NCBI GenBank assembly: GCA_003460745.1
Contig: QTVU01000030.1
Coordinates: 1-36,551 of the forward strand
Reading direction: 5' to 3'
Length of the DNA: 36,551 nt
Origin: Firmicutes bacterium AM55-24TS
Lineage (GTDB): Bacteria; Bacillota; Clostridia; UBA1381
Part shown: piece by piece, positions 1-8,884 of the stretch
How the letters are laid out: every line of letters begins with the position of its first letter
How positions within the stretch are numbered: position 1 is the stretch's first letter
Program-made: the position numbers and the translations under genes
The notes under the pieces: model-generated
Databases searched by the model: none
What the model saw: the letters and a program-made list of their open reading frames with translations, nothing else
Told to the model about the DNA's origin: nothing

Positions 1-29
1 TTTAATTTATATTCAAAATTATTTACCGA

Positions 30-731
30 TTATAATGCTTTTGCATTTAATAATCGTGTTAAAGTTTCTTCTGTTGTCTCGATGGCTTTTGATTTTTTGC
101 ATTGCAGACACGTCAGAATAATGTTGCCGTTTATGATATTTAATTCAATATCTTCACTTCCGCATGCACAGGAAATATTATGTGATTCCTGCAAGGCGTG
201 CAGACGTTCGATAATTGCATAAATCAAGTTAAAAGAAATATCACTGTCGTCATCGTCAAATTCATCGAGAATATCTGAAAACATATCAGTGTTTTCGTTA
301 AGCATATTTTCAACCAAATCTTTTTCACCGGCAAAAAATACATCTATTCCCGCAACGGGACATTTGTATGTTAACAGCGGTTTGTTCCAAAAGTTTTCTT
401 TCGTTGTTGTGTACGAATGGTTGTCACCGCATATCGGACATTCGATGTCAAATTTGTATTTATCGTGTTTTTCGGCTATTGTAACACAGGTTTCGTGACA
501 GCCGTGAGTAGGGCATATAAGCTGAACCTTGTCTTTACCCGAAAAATTAAATATTGAAAGTGATTTTGACGACATATTTGAACAGAAAGGACATATATAT
601 GCTACTATTCTTTTTAAATCCACTAACACTCTGAAATTCAAATCCTTTCCGCCCACGATATACTTGTCTAAATCACTTTTAATGTGGGCTGAAAAGTGAT
701 TATTCAGTGCCGATTTTGTTTTCTCTTGCAT
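30..731 (-). CDS. Multi-zinc-ribbon protein of unknown function
   Basis: I do not recognise a named family. The 233-residue product carries several cysteine pairs that look like zinc ribbons: C47/C50 (CPFC), C73/C78/C82, C98/C101 (CPIC), a lone C124, C188/C190 (CACG) and C208/C211 (CLQC). An acidic linker (DEFDDDDSD, about 156-164) separates the first set from a helical stretch and the last ribbon. No signal peptide or membrane segment is visible, so it should be cytoplasmic. The chosen start is the ATG at 731. A TTG at 755 in the same frame is possible, but neither has a well-spaced ribosome binding site. Either start lies inside the 3' end of the upstream DNA glycosylase gene, so the two are co-transcribed and probably translationally coupled. 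Multiple ribbons suggest nucleic-acid binding or protein contact, but that is inference. Confidence 0.6.
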   Translation of the reverse strand: MQEKTKSALNNHFSAHIKSDLDKYIVGGKDLNFRVLVDLKRIVAYICPFCSNMSSKSLSIFNFSGKDKVQLICPTHGCHETCVTIAEKHDKYKFDIECPICGDNHSYTTTKENFWNKPLLTYKCPVAGIDVFFAGEKDLVENMLNENTDMFSDILDEFDDDDSDISFNLIYAIIERLHALQESHNISCACGSEDIELNIINGNIILTCLQCKKSKAIETTEETLTRLLNAKAL

Positions 732-1571
732 AGAAGAATAGATATTGCTGAGCAAAACCGCCTATATCGCCGAAATGCTTTTCTGCAAATGCGGATATTG
801 CAGGTATGCTTTGTTCACCGTCAAAATAACAGTATTCCATTATGCGTTTAATCCAAACGTCAACGGGGAATGAGTCCACTCTGCCAAGACCGAATAAAAG
901 TATACAGTCGCTGACCTTGTTGCCGACACCGTTAATAGTCATTAATGCTTTTTTGGCGTCCGGAGTTGACAGTGATTTTATATATTCTTCCGTAAGAGTG
1001 CCGCTCTTGAATTTGTCTGCGGCGTCCATTATATATTTGTCACGAAAACCGGAACGGATAACCGATAAATCTTCTTTTGAAAGAGAATATATCGTATCGG
1101 TATCGGGGAACGTGTAATATGTTTTACCCATATAACTTATTTGTTTTCCGAAGTTTTCGCAAAGTCTTTCTATAATGCCTTTGATTCGCGGAATATTGTT
1201 GCTTGCCGAAATGATGAAAGAAATAACAGCCTCCCATAAATCCTGGTTAAGTATACGAATACCGTCACCGTATGAAACAGCCTCTTTCATAATCGGGTCA
1301 TTGGATAATCTGCTCTTGATTTCGCTGTAGTCGCGGTTTAAATCGAAGTAATCATACCAAATATTCTTAAAATCGTCTTCAGTTGTATCGTGAAATATAA
1401 CTTCATCATCATTTTGCGATATTAAAAGAGCCTTGTTCTTTGCAATGCCGAAATATGAATTCTCGCTTACTGCATTAAAACGAAAGCATTGACCGCAATC
1501 AAATATATGGTGTAAGTTAAAATCTTTTAAACCTGTGACAATAAGATTATTGTCTTTTTATTAATATCCAT
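700..1571 (-). CDS. ogg: 8-oxoguanine DNA glycosylase (OGG1 type), frameshifted near the N-terminus
   Basis: This is a base-excision repair enzyme that removes 8-oxoguanine and nicks the abasic site. The C-terminal HhH-GPD half is clear: a helix-hairpin-helix INGVGNKVSDC with the catalytic lysine, then SFPVDVW with the catalytic aspartate. The frame stays open upstream of the ATG at 1290 and encodes the OGG N-terminal domain, including the hallmark FDCGQCFRF. That frame reaches a stop at 1558-1560 with no usable start. An ATG at 1571 lies one frame away and reads MDIN before a run of five T (+ strand, 1555-1559). One extra base in that run would join the frames and give about 290 residues, normal for the family. 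The break is most likely a sequence error. The gene overlaps the downstream zinc-ribbon gene by a few codons. Confidence 0.85.
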
Positions 1572-1750
1572 ATTAGATATTATATCACGTTGTTATAAAT
1601 TTATCAAGTGACAAAATCCATATTTATCTGCATAATTACATACTTGACAGAGTTGCACAGAGCATAACTTTTTTATATATTACATTATGGTCAAAATGCA
1701 CGGAATTAAAACAAATAAGAAAAAATATGAAATAAGAAATTCGTTTCATA
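1572..1750. other. AT-rich divergent intergenic region
   Basis: This is the spacer between the divergent glycosylase and aminopeptidase genes. It holds one good TTGACA hexamer (1644-1649), but no -10 at a sensible distance follows it on the + strand. I see no ORF, repeat or clear hairpin here. Confidence 0.4.
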
Positions 1751-1779
1751 TAGACTATTTTTTGTATTTGTGGTATAAT
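1751..1779 (+). promoter_or_regulatory. SigA-type promoter of the M18 aminopeptidase gene
   Basis: TAGACT (1751-1756), a 17-base spacer and a perfect TATAAT (1774-1779) preceded by TGG, an extended -10. Transcription should begin near 1786. This rules out the in-frame GTG at 1782 as the protein start, because it would lie upstream of the transcript. Confidence 0.75.
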
Positions 1780-1871
1780 GAGTGTCAATAATAAAAATAA
1801 ATGACGTCTTATTCGTCCGCAATAAGCCGCGTATATTATTTTTATCAGCGGACAGAAAGGTTATGATTTAT

Positions 1872-3278
1872 ATGACAGATAAAGAGTTATTTAATGAATT
1901 ATCATACAAAAGAAAAAATGTGTATGAGAATTTGAGCGAACAGGAATATAAGGAAATGTTTGAACTTTGCGACGAATATCGCGAATTCCTTGATGAGGGA
2001 AAGACAGAACGTGAGTGCGTTGAAAAGTCGATAAAAATGGCTGAACTTCACGGATTTAAGAATATTAATTCAGTAAAGCAGTTAAAGGCGGGAGATAAGG
2101 TTTATAAGATTAACAGAAACAAAAATATTTTACTTGCGGTTATCGGCAGTGAAGATATTAAAAACGGTGTAAATCTTGTCGGCGCACATATCGATTCACC
2201 AAGACTTGACTTAAAGCAAAATCCGCTATATGAAAGCAATGATATGGCACTTTTGAAAACGCATTATTACGGCGGTATTAAGAAGTATCAATGGACCGCA
2301 ATTCCTCTTGCTATGCACGGTGTTATCTTTACAAAAGAGGGTAAGAAGGTGACATTAAATATAGGTGAAAATGAAAACGACCCTGTATTTTGCGTGACAG
2401 ACCTTTTGCCGCATTTGGCTAAAGACCAAATGACAAAGAAAATGATTGACGGAATAGAGGGAGAAAATCTTAATATTCTTATAGGCGGTATGCCTGTTAA
2501 ATCGGAAGATGTAAGCGAAAAGGTTAAATTTGCGATTTTGAAACATCTTAACGAAAAGTACGGCATAACGGAAAGAGATTTCCTAAGTGCCGAAATCGAA
2601 ATTGTACCTGCGTTCAAGGCTAAGAATGTCGGACTTGACGAAAGCTTTGTCGGCGCATACGGTCAAGATGACAGAGTGTGTGCATTTACTACATTAAAGG
2701 GTATATTCGCTGTTGAAAATCCTAAAAAGACAGCACTTGCAATCCTTGTTGATAAAGAAGAAATCGGTTCAACGGGTAATACGGGTATGCTTAGTGCATT
2801 CTTTGAAATGACTCTTGCGGAAATTATTGAAAAGATTAACGGCAACTGCACAATTACCGATTATAATACAACAATAGAAAATTCAGCTTGCTTGTCATCG
2901 GACGTCGGTGCGGCAGTCGATCCGAACTATGAATCCGTATACGAAAAACGTAATGCGGCATTTGCAGGCTGTGGTATGGTGCTTATGAAGTATACAGGTG
3001 CAAGAGGTAAGTCGGAGTCATCAGACGCGTCTGCCGAATTTGTTTATGAAATAGGTAAGATACTTGACGATAACGGAGTTATTTGGCAGACAAGCGAACT
3101 CGGTAAGGTTGATCAAGGCGGCGGCGGTACAATCGCACAGTACGTTGCTAATCTTAATATGGACGTTATTGACTGCGGTGTTCCTGTACTTTCAATGCAC
3201 GCACCGTTTGAAGTTACTGCGAAAAGTGATGTATATATGGCATATAAATCATATGTTGCATTTTACAATAACAGATAG
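1872..3278 (+). CDS. M18 family zinc aminopeptidase
   Basis: Cytosolic metallo-aminopeptidase of the M18 (aspartyl aminopeptidase / aminopeptidase I) family, which removes N-terminal, often acidic, residues from peptides. M18 metal-ligand and active-site motifs are visible: VGAHIDSPRLDLK (His/Asp), YGQDDRVC (Asp), DKEEIGSTG (Glu-Glu), and the C-terminal LSMHAPFEV with its histidine. The 468-residue length fits the family. I chose the ATG at 1872 because AGAAAGG (1854-1860) is well spaced from it. An ATG at 1863 is too close, and a GTG at 1782 precedes the transcription start. It is a single-gene unit with its own promoter, closed by a two-way terminator. Peptide turnover is the likely role; the precise substrate preference cannot be read from the sequence. 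Confidence 0.92.
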   Translation: MTDKELFNELSYKRKNVYENLSEQEYKEMFELCDEYREFLDEGKTERECVEKSIKMAELHGFKNINSVKQLKAGDKVYKINRNKNILLAVIGSEDIKNGVNLVGAHIDSPRLDLKQNPLYESNDMALLKTHYYGGIKKYQWTAIPLAMHGVIFTKEGKKVTLNIGENENDPVFCVTDLLPHLAKDQMTKKMIDGIEGENLNILIGGMPVKSEDVSEKVKFAILKHLNEKYGITERDFLSAEIEIVPAFKAKNVGLDESFVGAYGQDDRVCAFTTLKGIFAVENPKKTALAILVDKEEIGSTGNTGMLSAFFEMTLAEIIEKINGNCTITDYNTTIENSACLSSDVGAAVDPNYESVYEKRNAAFAGCGMVLMKYTGARGKSESSDASAEFVYEIGKILDDNGVIWQTSELGKVDQGGGGTIAQYVANLNMDVIDCGVPVLSMHAPFEVTAKSDVYMAYKSYVAFYNNR

Positions 3279-3280
3279 TA

Positions 3281-3319
3281 AAAATGAGTCTGTCGACATT
3301 TTGTCGACAGGCTCATTTT
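3281..3319. terminator. Bidirectional terminator between convergent genes
   Basis: An 18-base stem (3281-3298 with 3302-3319, one G-T wobble, loop TTT) begins in A and ends in T, so it works on both strands. It lies between the aminopeptidase stop and the stop of the convergent M23 gene. Confidence 0.85.
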
Positions 3320-3323
3320 GCTT

Positions 3324-4136
3324 TTATTGTTGAGGAAGGTAGTCGGTTGGGTTTACCAAAACTCCGTCTTTTGACATTTCAAAGTGAATATGCGGATCGG
3401 TCACATTTTCACCGGTACATTTACCTGACGTTCCGATAACTTCGCCTGATTTTATTTCTTTACCTACAGTAAGATTTTCAATATTTTCAAGTCCCATATA
3501 TTTCGTTATAAATCCTGCGGCGTGAGATATTATTACATATTCGCCCATTGCGTCTTTGCCTGTTTCGTCAATAACGCCGTCAGCGACGGCTTGTACACTG
3601 CAACCTGTGTTGGCGGCAATGTCAATGCCGTTGTGGGTACGCCAATCGGAAAGCTGTTCGTTGTATTTTAATTTGTCCGAATATCCTTCAAGTGTATTTC
3701 CGTTTACAGGCATAATAAATGCAGGTTGTTCGGATGATACGATAACTGCGGTTTGGTCAACGTCGGGATTGTTGACTGCATAGTCCTCGACAGGTACTTG
3801 TTGCTCGGACATAACAGGTATATCGGTTTGAGTGTCGGTACTTTGAGCGGTTTCGGTATCAGATACAACTTCCGAACTCTCTTCTACATTTGCTGATGAC
3901 GCCTCTTGAGTTTCATCTTCTGAAACGTTCAGAGCGGAAGATGTGAATTTGTCGGTTGAATCCGAAAAAACTTCGCTGCCACTGTTATCGGCTATCTCAT
4001 TGCTTAGCATACTCGATGAGTCTGAATTGTGTCTTTCGGTAAAATAACCGGCTATACCGATTGCCAATACACAGCAACAAAGTGCTATGTAAAAGCTTGG
4101 TAGCTTTTTTGTTTCCTTTTTTTGTTGTTGATTCAT
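3324..4136 (-). CDS. Membrane-anchored M23 peptidase, SpoIIQ-like
   Basis: The 270-residue product has a short basic N-terminus, one membrane segment (about 14-31), a long Ser/Thr/Glu/Asp-rich linker (about 36-135) and a C-terminal LytM/M23 peptidase domain (about 140-262). All zinc and catalytic residues expected of an active enzyme are present: H168 and D172 (HNGID), H205, and H249/H251 (HIH). M23 enzymes cut peptidoglycan cross-bridges. The layout and the block just before HNGID resemble SpoIIQ, the forespore engulfment protein, which often keeps an intact zinc site in Clostridia. SpoIVB in the same window supports a spore former, but SpoIIQ identity is inference and a general cell-wall endopeptidase is possible. 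The ATG at 4136 is preferred because GGAGG sits seven bases upstream; an ATG-initiated extension to 4157 lacks a ribosome binding site. Confidence 0.85.
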   Translation of the reverse strand: MNQQQKKETKKLPSFYIALCCCVLAIGIAGYFTERHNSDSSSMLSNEIADNSGSEVFSDSTDKFTSSALNVSEDETQEASSANVEESSEVVSDTETAQSTDTQTDIPVMSEQQVPVEDYAVNNPDVDQTAVIVSSEQPAFIMPVNGNTLEGYSDKLKYNEQLSDWRTHNGIDIAANTGCSVQAVADGVIDETGKDAMGEYVIISHAAGFITKYMGLENIENLTVGKEIKSGEVIGTSGKCTGENVTDPHIHFEMSKDGVLVNPTDYLPQQ

Positions 4137-4229
4137 TTTGTGTTCCTCCATATACATTGTAGTATTTAGTATTGTTTCCTTAATTTTCTGTATTATACAT
4201 TTTGCTAAATAAAAATTTTACATAAATAA

Positions 4230-4388
4230 TTGACAGGTATGACGGGAAGTGTATCTTTTAAAATTCACGGTGATTATAGAAGTTGTGAATTGCTAAAGAA
4301 GTTGATTCATTATTCGTATTATTCGGGTATAGGAAGCCGTAAGGCACTCGGTATGGGTGGTGACGAACAGAATATGCTTTTGGTATAG
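4230..4388 (+). pseudogene. cas6: C-terminal remnant of CRISPR-associated endonuclease Cas6
   Basis: A 49-residue open stretch from the ATG at 4239 (52 from a TTG at 4230) to TAG at 4386-4388. It reads through FKIHGDY and ends YYSGIGSRKALGMGGD. The glycine-rich GIGxRxALGMG loop close to the C-terminus is the signature of Cas6 family CRISPR RNA endonucleases, and the preceding GSVSFKI strand also fits. The usual N-terminal RRM-like domain of about 200 residues is missing: an in-frame stop (4227-4229) lies immediately upstream and no Cas6-like sequence continues in the other frames. No ribosome binding site is apparent. I see no CRISPR repeats or other cas genes around it. It is best read as the leftover tail of a deleted CRISPR locus. 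Confidence 0.8.
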
Positions 4389-4411
4389 CTAAAAAGAATT
4401 TCTTAAAATTT

Positions 4412-4452
4412 AATAAGGTTGTCGCAAACTATTGCAACAACCTTATTTTTTT
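4412..4452 (+). terminator. Rho-independent terminator upstream of queA
   Basis: A perfect 11-base stem (4412-4422 with 4437-4447) is extended by an inner GCAA/TTGC stem with loop ACTA, and followed by a T run. It would end transcripts coming from the cas6 remnant. The right arm overlaps the -35 of the next promoter. Confidence 0.85.
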
Positions 4453-4460
4453 GGTATAAT
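4432..4460 (+). promoter_or_regulatory. Promoter of queA-tgt
   Basis: TTGCAA (4432-4437), a 17-base spacer and TATAAT (4455-4460) with TTGG before it. The -35 lies inside the right half of the terminator hairpin and the spacer contains its T run, so terminator and promoter share bases. Confidence 0.7.
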
Positions 4461-4495
4461 GTAATCTAAATGAACAGAAAAAAGAGGTAATTATT

Positions 4496-5521
4496 TTGAA
4501 AAGAACGGATTTTTATTATGACTTGCCCGAAGAACTTATTGCACAAGAACCTTTAAAGGACAGAAGTTCTTCAAGGCTTATGATACTTGATAAAAATACA
4601 GGTGAAATTGAGCATAAGCATTTTTATGATATAGTCGATGAACTAAATGAGGGTGATGCACTTATATTGAATGATACAAAGGTACTTCCGGCACGTCTGT
4701 ACGGTCAAAAGGAGGGTACGGGCGGTGCTATTGAATTTTTGCTTTTGCATAAGCATACGCTTGATACTTGGGAAGTAATTTTGAAACCGGGCAGAAAAGC
4801 TAAACCCGGTGCAAGATTTGTTTTTGGCAACGGTGAGCTTAAAGCGGAGGTTTTGGACGTTATAAATGACGGTAACAGACTTGTTAAGTTTGAGTATGAG
4901 GGAGTATTTGAGGAGGTTTTGGATAAACTCGGAGAAATGCCTCTGCCTCACTATATAACACATAAACTTGAAGATAAAAACAGATACCAAACAGTGTATG
5001 CAAAAAATCCCGGCAGTGCGGCGGCACCTACGGCAGGACTTCACTTTACACCCGAATTGCTTGAAAAGATTAAGGCAAAAGGCGTTAATATAGGTTATGT
5101 AACACTTCACGTCGGACTCGGAACATTCAGACCTGTTAAAGCCGATGATATACTTGAACATAAAATGCACTCGGAATTTTATATACTTCCGCAGGAAACA
5201 GCCGATTTGGTAAATAAAACAAAATCAAACGGTAAACGTGTAATTTCTGTCGGAACAACTGCTACAAGAGTTTTGGAAACGGTCGGAATGGAAAACGAAA
5301 AACTTGAACAAAAAACAGGTTGGACGAATATATTTATTTATCCGGGTAAGGAATTTCACGTTATAGATGCGCTTATAACAAACTTCCACTTGCCTGAATC
5401 AACACTTATAATGCTTGTAAGTGCTTTGGCGGGCAGAGAAAATGTGCTGAATGCCTATAAAACAGCGGTACAGGAAAAATACAGATTTTTTTCATTTGGC
5501 GACGCGATGCTTATAAAATAA
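4496..5521 (+). CDS. queA: S-adenosylmethionine:tRNA ribosyltransferase-isomerase
   Basis: QueA transfers and isomerises the ribose of S-adenosylmethionine onto preQ1 in tRNA, giving epoxyqueuosine at wobble position 34 of GUN-anticodon tRNAs. The 341-residue product is full length and carries family blocks: [14 protein letters not shown] at the N-terminus, [23 protein letters not shown], and the conserved [11 protein letters not shown] and [10 protein letters not shown]. The start is TTG at 4496 with AGAGGT seven bases upstream. It is the first gene of a two-gene operon with tgt, whose ribosome binding site overlaps the queA stop, so the two enzymes of the same modification are made together. 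Confidence 0.97.
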   Translation: MKRTDFYYDLPEELIAQEPLKDRSSSRLMILDKNTGEIEHKHFYDIVDELNEGDALILNDTKVLPARLYGQKEGTGGAIEFLLLHKHTLDTWEVILKPGRKAKPGARFVFGNGELKAEVLDVINDGNRLVKFEYEGVFEEVLDKLGEMPLPHYITHKLEDKNRYQTVYAKNPGSAAAPTAGLHFTPELLEKIKAKGVNIGYVTLHVGLGTFRPVKADDILEHKMHSEFYILPQETADLVNKTKSNGKRVISVGTTATRVLETVGMENEKLEQKTGWTNIFIYPGKEFHVIDALITNFHLPESTLIMLVSALAGRENVLNAYKTAVQEKYRFFSFGDAMLIK

Positions 5522-5533
5522 AGGAGATACGAA

Positions 5534-6663
<1,130 letters not shown>

Positions 6664-6698
6664 TAGTGCAAAAACTATAATTAAATGACAATTCTATA

Positions 6699-6726
6699 TT
6701 GCTTTTTTGTGAAAGTTTGGTATAAT
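6699..6726 (+). promoter_or_regulatory. Promoter of the pyrH-frr operon
   Basis: TTGCTT (6699-6704), a 16-base spacer and TATAAT (6721-6726) with an extended TGG. The -10 is excellent and the -35 weak. It lies about 40 bases ahead of pyrH. Confidence 0.65.
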
Positions 6727-6766
6727 ATTATACAATATGAATAACAATTTAAGGAGGATACCATAG

Positions 6767-7485
6767 ATGAGAGCAAAGTATAAGAGAGTGCTTTTAAAAA
6801 TAAGCGGAGAGGCACTTGCGGGAACAAATGGATTTGGACTTGATGAGCATACTATTGCACATATCAGTGAGAACATAAAGAAAATTGTGGACATGGGTGT
6901 ACAGGTTTCAATCGTTGTAGGCGGAGGAAACATCTGGAGAGGACGAAGCAGTGAAAATATGGACAGAACAAGAGCTGACCATATGGGTATGCTTGCAACT
7001 GCGATAAATGCGTTGGCACTTTGCAGTGCACTTGAAAACTGCAATGTACCTACAAGAGTGCAGACTGCGATTGAAATGCGACAGGTGCAGAACCTTATAT
7101 CAGAGGTAAGGCTGAAAGACATCTTGAAAAGGGCAGAGTAGTAATATTCGGCTGCGGAACAGGTAATCCGTTTATGTCAACAGATACAGCCGCCGCACTT
7201 CGTGCAGTTGAAACAGATTCACAGGTTATATTGCTTGCAAAGAAAGTTGATGCAGTATATGACAGCGACCCTAATATAAATCCTGACGCAAAGAAATATG
7301 ATGTACTTTCATTCAGTGATATACTTTCAAAAAATCTCGGTGTAATGGATTCAACTGCGGCATCAATGTGTCGTGATAATAATATGCCTATACTTGTTTT
7401 CGGTCTTAGCGACCCTGAAAACATTGTAAGAGCGGTAAAAGGCGAAAAAATAGGTACACTTGTAAATAATGAGGGAAAACTTTAG
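6767..7485 (+). CDS. pyrH: UMP kinase, frameshifted in this sequence
   Basis: Bacterial UMP kinase phosphorylates UMP to UDP with ATP, an essential pyrimidine step. Amino-acid kinase family motifs are seen: [34 protein letters not shown], then [17 protein letters not shown] and [14 protein letters not shown] after the break. The frame is lost near 7087: CAGGTGCAGAAC reads RQVQN and stops at 7141, whereas CAG GTG GCA GAA CCT gives [21 protein letters not shown], the expected sequence. One restored G yields 239 residues, the normal length. There is no slippery site or stimulatory hairpin that would suggest programmed frameshifting. The ribosome binding site AAGGAGG (6751-6757) is ideal. The gene is followed closely by frr, as in most Firmicutes. 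Confidence 0.95.
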
Positions 7486-7518
7486 GATTAATTGATATAT
7501 TTAAGGAGGAATTTTAAA

Positions 7519-8070
7519 ATGGGTAAGTATCCTGAAATTGAAGAAAAGATGGAAAAAAGAATAAACGGTTATGCGGGTGAATTAAAGACAATCCGTGCAG
7601 GACGTGCAAACGCGTCTGTACTTGATAAAGTTGCTATTGATTACTACGGCACAATGACGCCTGTCCAACAGGTAGGTTCAATCTCATCACCTGAACCGAG
7701 ATTACTTGTTATTCAACCTTGGGACGCAAGCGTTTTAAAGGAAATCGAAAAGGCAATCAATGCGTCTGACATCGGTATAGCACCTCAAAATGACGGTAAG
7801 GTTATAAGACTTAACTTTCCTCCGCTGACAGAGGAAAGAAGAAAAGAACTTGTTAAGACTGTAAAGAAGTATACAGAAGAAGCTAAGGTACAAATTCGTA
7901 ACGCAAGACGTGACGCGATTGATAAGTACAAGGCTATGAAGAAAGACGGCGAAATCACAGAGGACGATTTGAAAGAAACAGAAAAGGATATACAAGACTT
8001 GACAGATAAGTATATTAAAGAAATTGATAATATCAGTGCCGCAAAGGAAAAAGAAATCCTTGAGGTTTGA
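7519..8070 (+). CDS. frr: Ribosome recycling factor
   Basis: RRF acts with EF-G to split the ribosome after termination so that subunits can be reused. The 184-residue product is the normal size and shows the conserved EEKMEKRI start, [27 protein letters not shown], and the charged helical C-terminus [13 protein letters not shown] chose the ATG at 7519 because AAGGAGGA lies just upstream; a TTG at 7492 would lie ahead of that site. It is co-transcribed with pyrH. Confidence 0.97.
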   Translation: MGKYPEIEEKMEKRINGYAGELKTIRAGRANASVLDKVAIDYYGTMTPVQQVGSISSPEPRLLVIQPWDASVLKEIEKAINASDIGIAPQNDGKVIRLNFPPLTEERRKELVKTVKKYTEEAKVQIRNARRDAIDKYKAMKKDGEITEDDLKETEKDIQDLTDKYIKEIDNISAAKEKEILEV

Positions 8071-8093
8071 TAATTAAAATCACTACGCATATG

Positions 8094-8116
8094 ACCGGCA
8101 GGCTAAGTCTGCCGGT
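8094..8116 (+). other. Intercistronic hairpin between frr and uppS
   Basis: A perfect 8-base GC-rich stem ACCGGCAG/CTGCCGGT with a 7-base loop. No T run follows, so it is unlikely to be a strong terminator. It may set mRNA processing or relative expression of the genes on either side. Confidence 0.5.
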
Positions 8117-8141
8117 ATTGTGCTAAATAGAGAGGTATCGT

Positions 8142-8882
8142 ATGTTTTTTTCAAAGAAAAAGAAAATCAATGAAATAGATATGTCAAGACTTCCACAGCA
8201 TATCGGAATTATAATGGACGGTAACGGCAGATGGGCGAAAAAAAGAGGTTTGCCGAGAAGTGCCGGACACAGTGCCGGAGCGGATTCGCTGAAAAAAATT
8301 ATCACAGAGGCAAATAATCTCGGTGTAAAGTATATAACGGTATATGCTTTTTCAACGGAAAATTGGAAACGACCGAAAGAAGAAGTTGACTATCTTATGT
8401 CGCTTTTGCTTGACTATCTGAGAAATGCCGAAAAAACTCTTTCGGGAGAGAATGTTGTTATTCGTGTAATCGGTTCAAGAAAAGGTCTGTCCGAAGAAAT
8501 TTGCCGGCAGATTATAAAGACAGAGAATTTTACAAAGAATAATACAGGAATTGTTATGAATATCGCTCTTAACTACGGCGGTCGTGAAGAAATTGTAAAT
8601 GCAGTAAAAAATATCTGTAAGGATGTTACGGGCGGCAAGCAGATTGTTGATGATATTGACGATGAAGTTTTTTCAAGCTATCTGTATACCGAAAATCAGC
8701 CTGACGTTGACTTGCTTATCAGAACAAGCGGCGAGCAGAGATTGTCAAACTTTATGCTTTGGCAGGTAAGCTATGCGGAAATGTGGTTTACCGATAAGCT
8801 ATGGCCTGATTTTAAACCGACTGATTTACATAAGGCTATAATCGATTTTCAAAACAGAGGCAGAAGATTTGGGGGTGTGTAA
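8142..8882 (+). CDS. uppS: Undecaprenyl diphosphate synthase (cis-prenyltransferase)
   Basis: Condenses isopentenyl diphosphate units onto farnesyl diphosphate to make the C55 carrier lipid for peptidoglycan and other wall polymers. The 246-residue protein has the family signature HIGIIMDGNGRWAKKRGLPRSAGH, including the catalytic Asp of MDGNGRWA, then VYAFSTENWKRP and the C-terminal LLIRTSGEQRLSNFMLWQ. The start ATG at 8142 follows GAGAGG. The stop is two bases before cdsA, so the two are translationally linked. The neighbouring isoprenoid genes dxr and ispG supply its substrate pathway. Confidence 0.97.
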   Translation: MFFSKKKKINEIDMSRLPQHIGIIMDGNGRWAKKRGLPRSAGHSAGADSLKKIITEANNLGVKYITVYAFSTENWKRPKEEVDYLMSLLLDYLRNAEKTLSGENVVIRVIGSRKGLSEEICRQIIKTENFTKNNTGIVMNIALNYGGREEIVNAVKNICKDVTGGKQIVDDIDDEVFSSYLYTENQPDVDLLIRTSGEQRLSNFMLWQVSYAEMWFTDKLWPDFKPTDLHKAIIDFQNRGRRFGGV

Positions 8883-8884
8883 AA

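Noticed and set aside
1644..1672. Second promoter upstream of the aminopeptidase gene (TTGACA at 1644)
   Set aside because: No -10-like hexamer is found at 15-19 bases downstream.
1782..1871. Extended N-terminus of the M18 aminopeptidase from a GTG
   Set aside because: The GTG is three bases after the -10 and upstream of the expected transcription start, and it has no ribosome binding site.
4137..4495. CRISPR array near the Cas6 remnant
   Set aside because: No direct repeats of 25-37 bases with even spacing are present; the only repeat-like sequence is the terminator hairpin.
7081..7140. Programmed ribosomal frameshifting in pyrH, tgt or gdpP
   Set aside because: None of these sites has a slippery heptamer or a clear stimulatory structure, and frameshifting is not known for these genes.
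8094..8116. Terminator between frr and uppS
   Set aside because: The stem is good but no T run follows, and the gene cluster is normally co-transcribed; kept only as an intercistronic hairpin.
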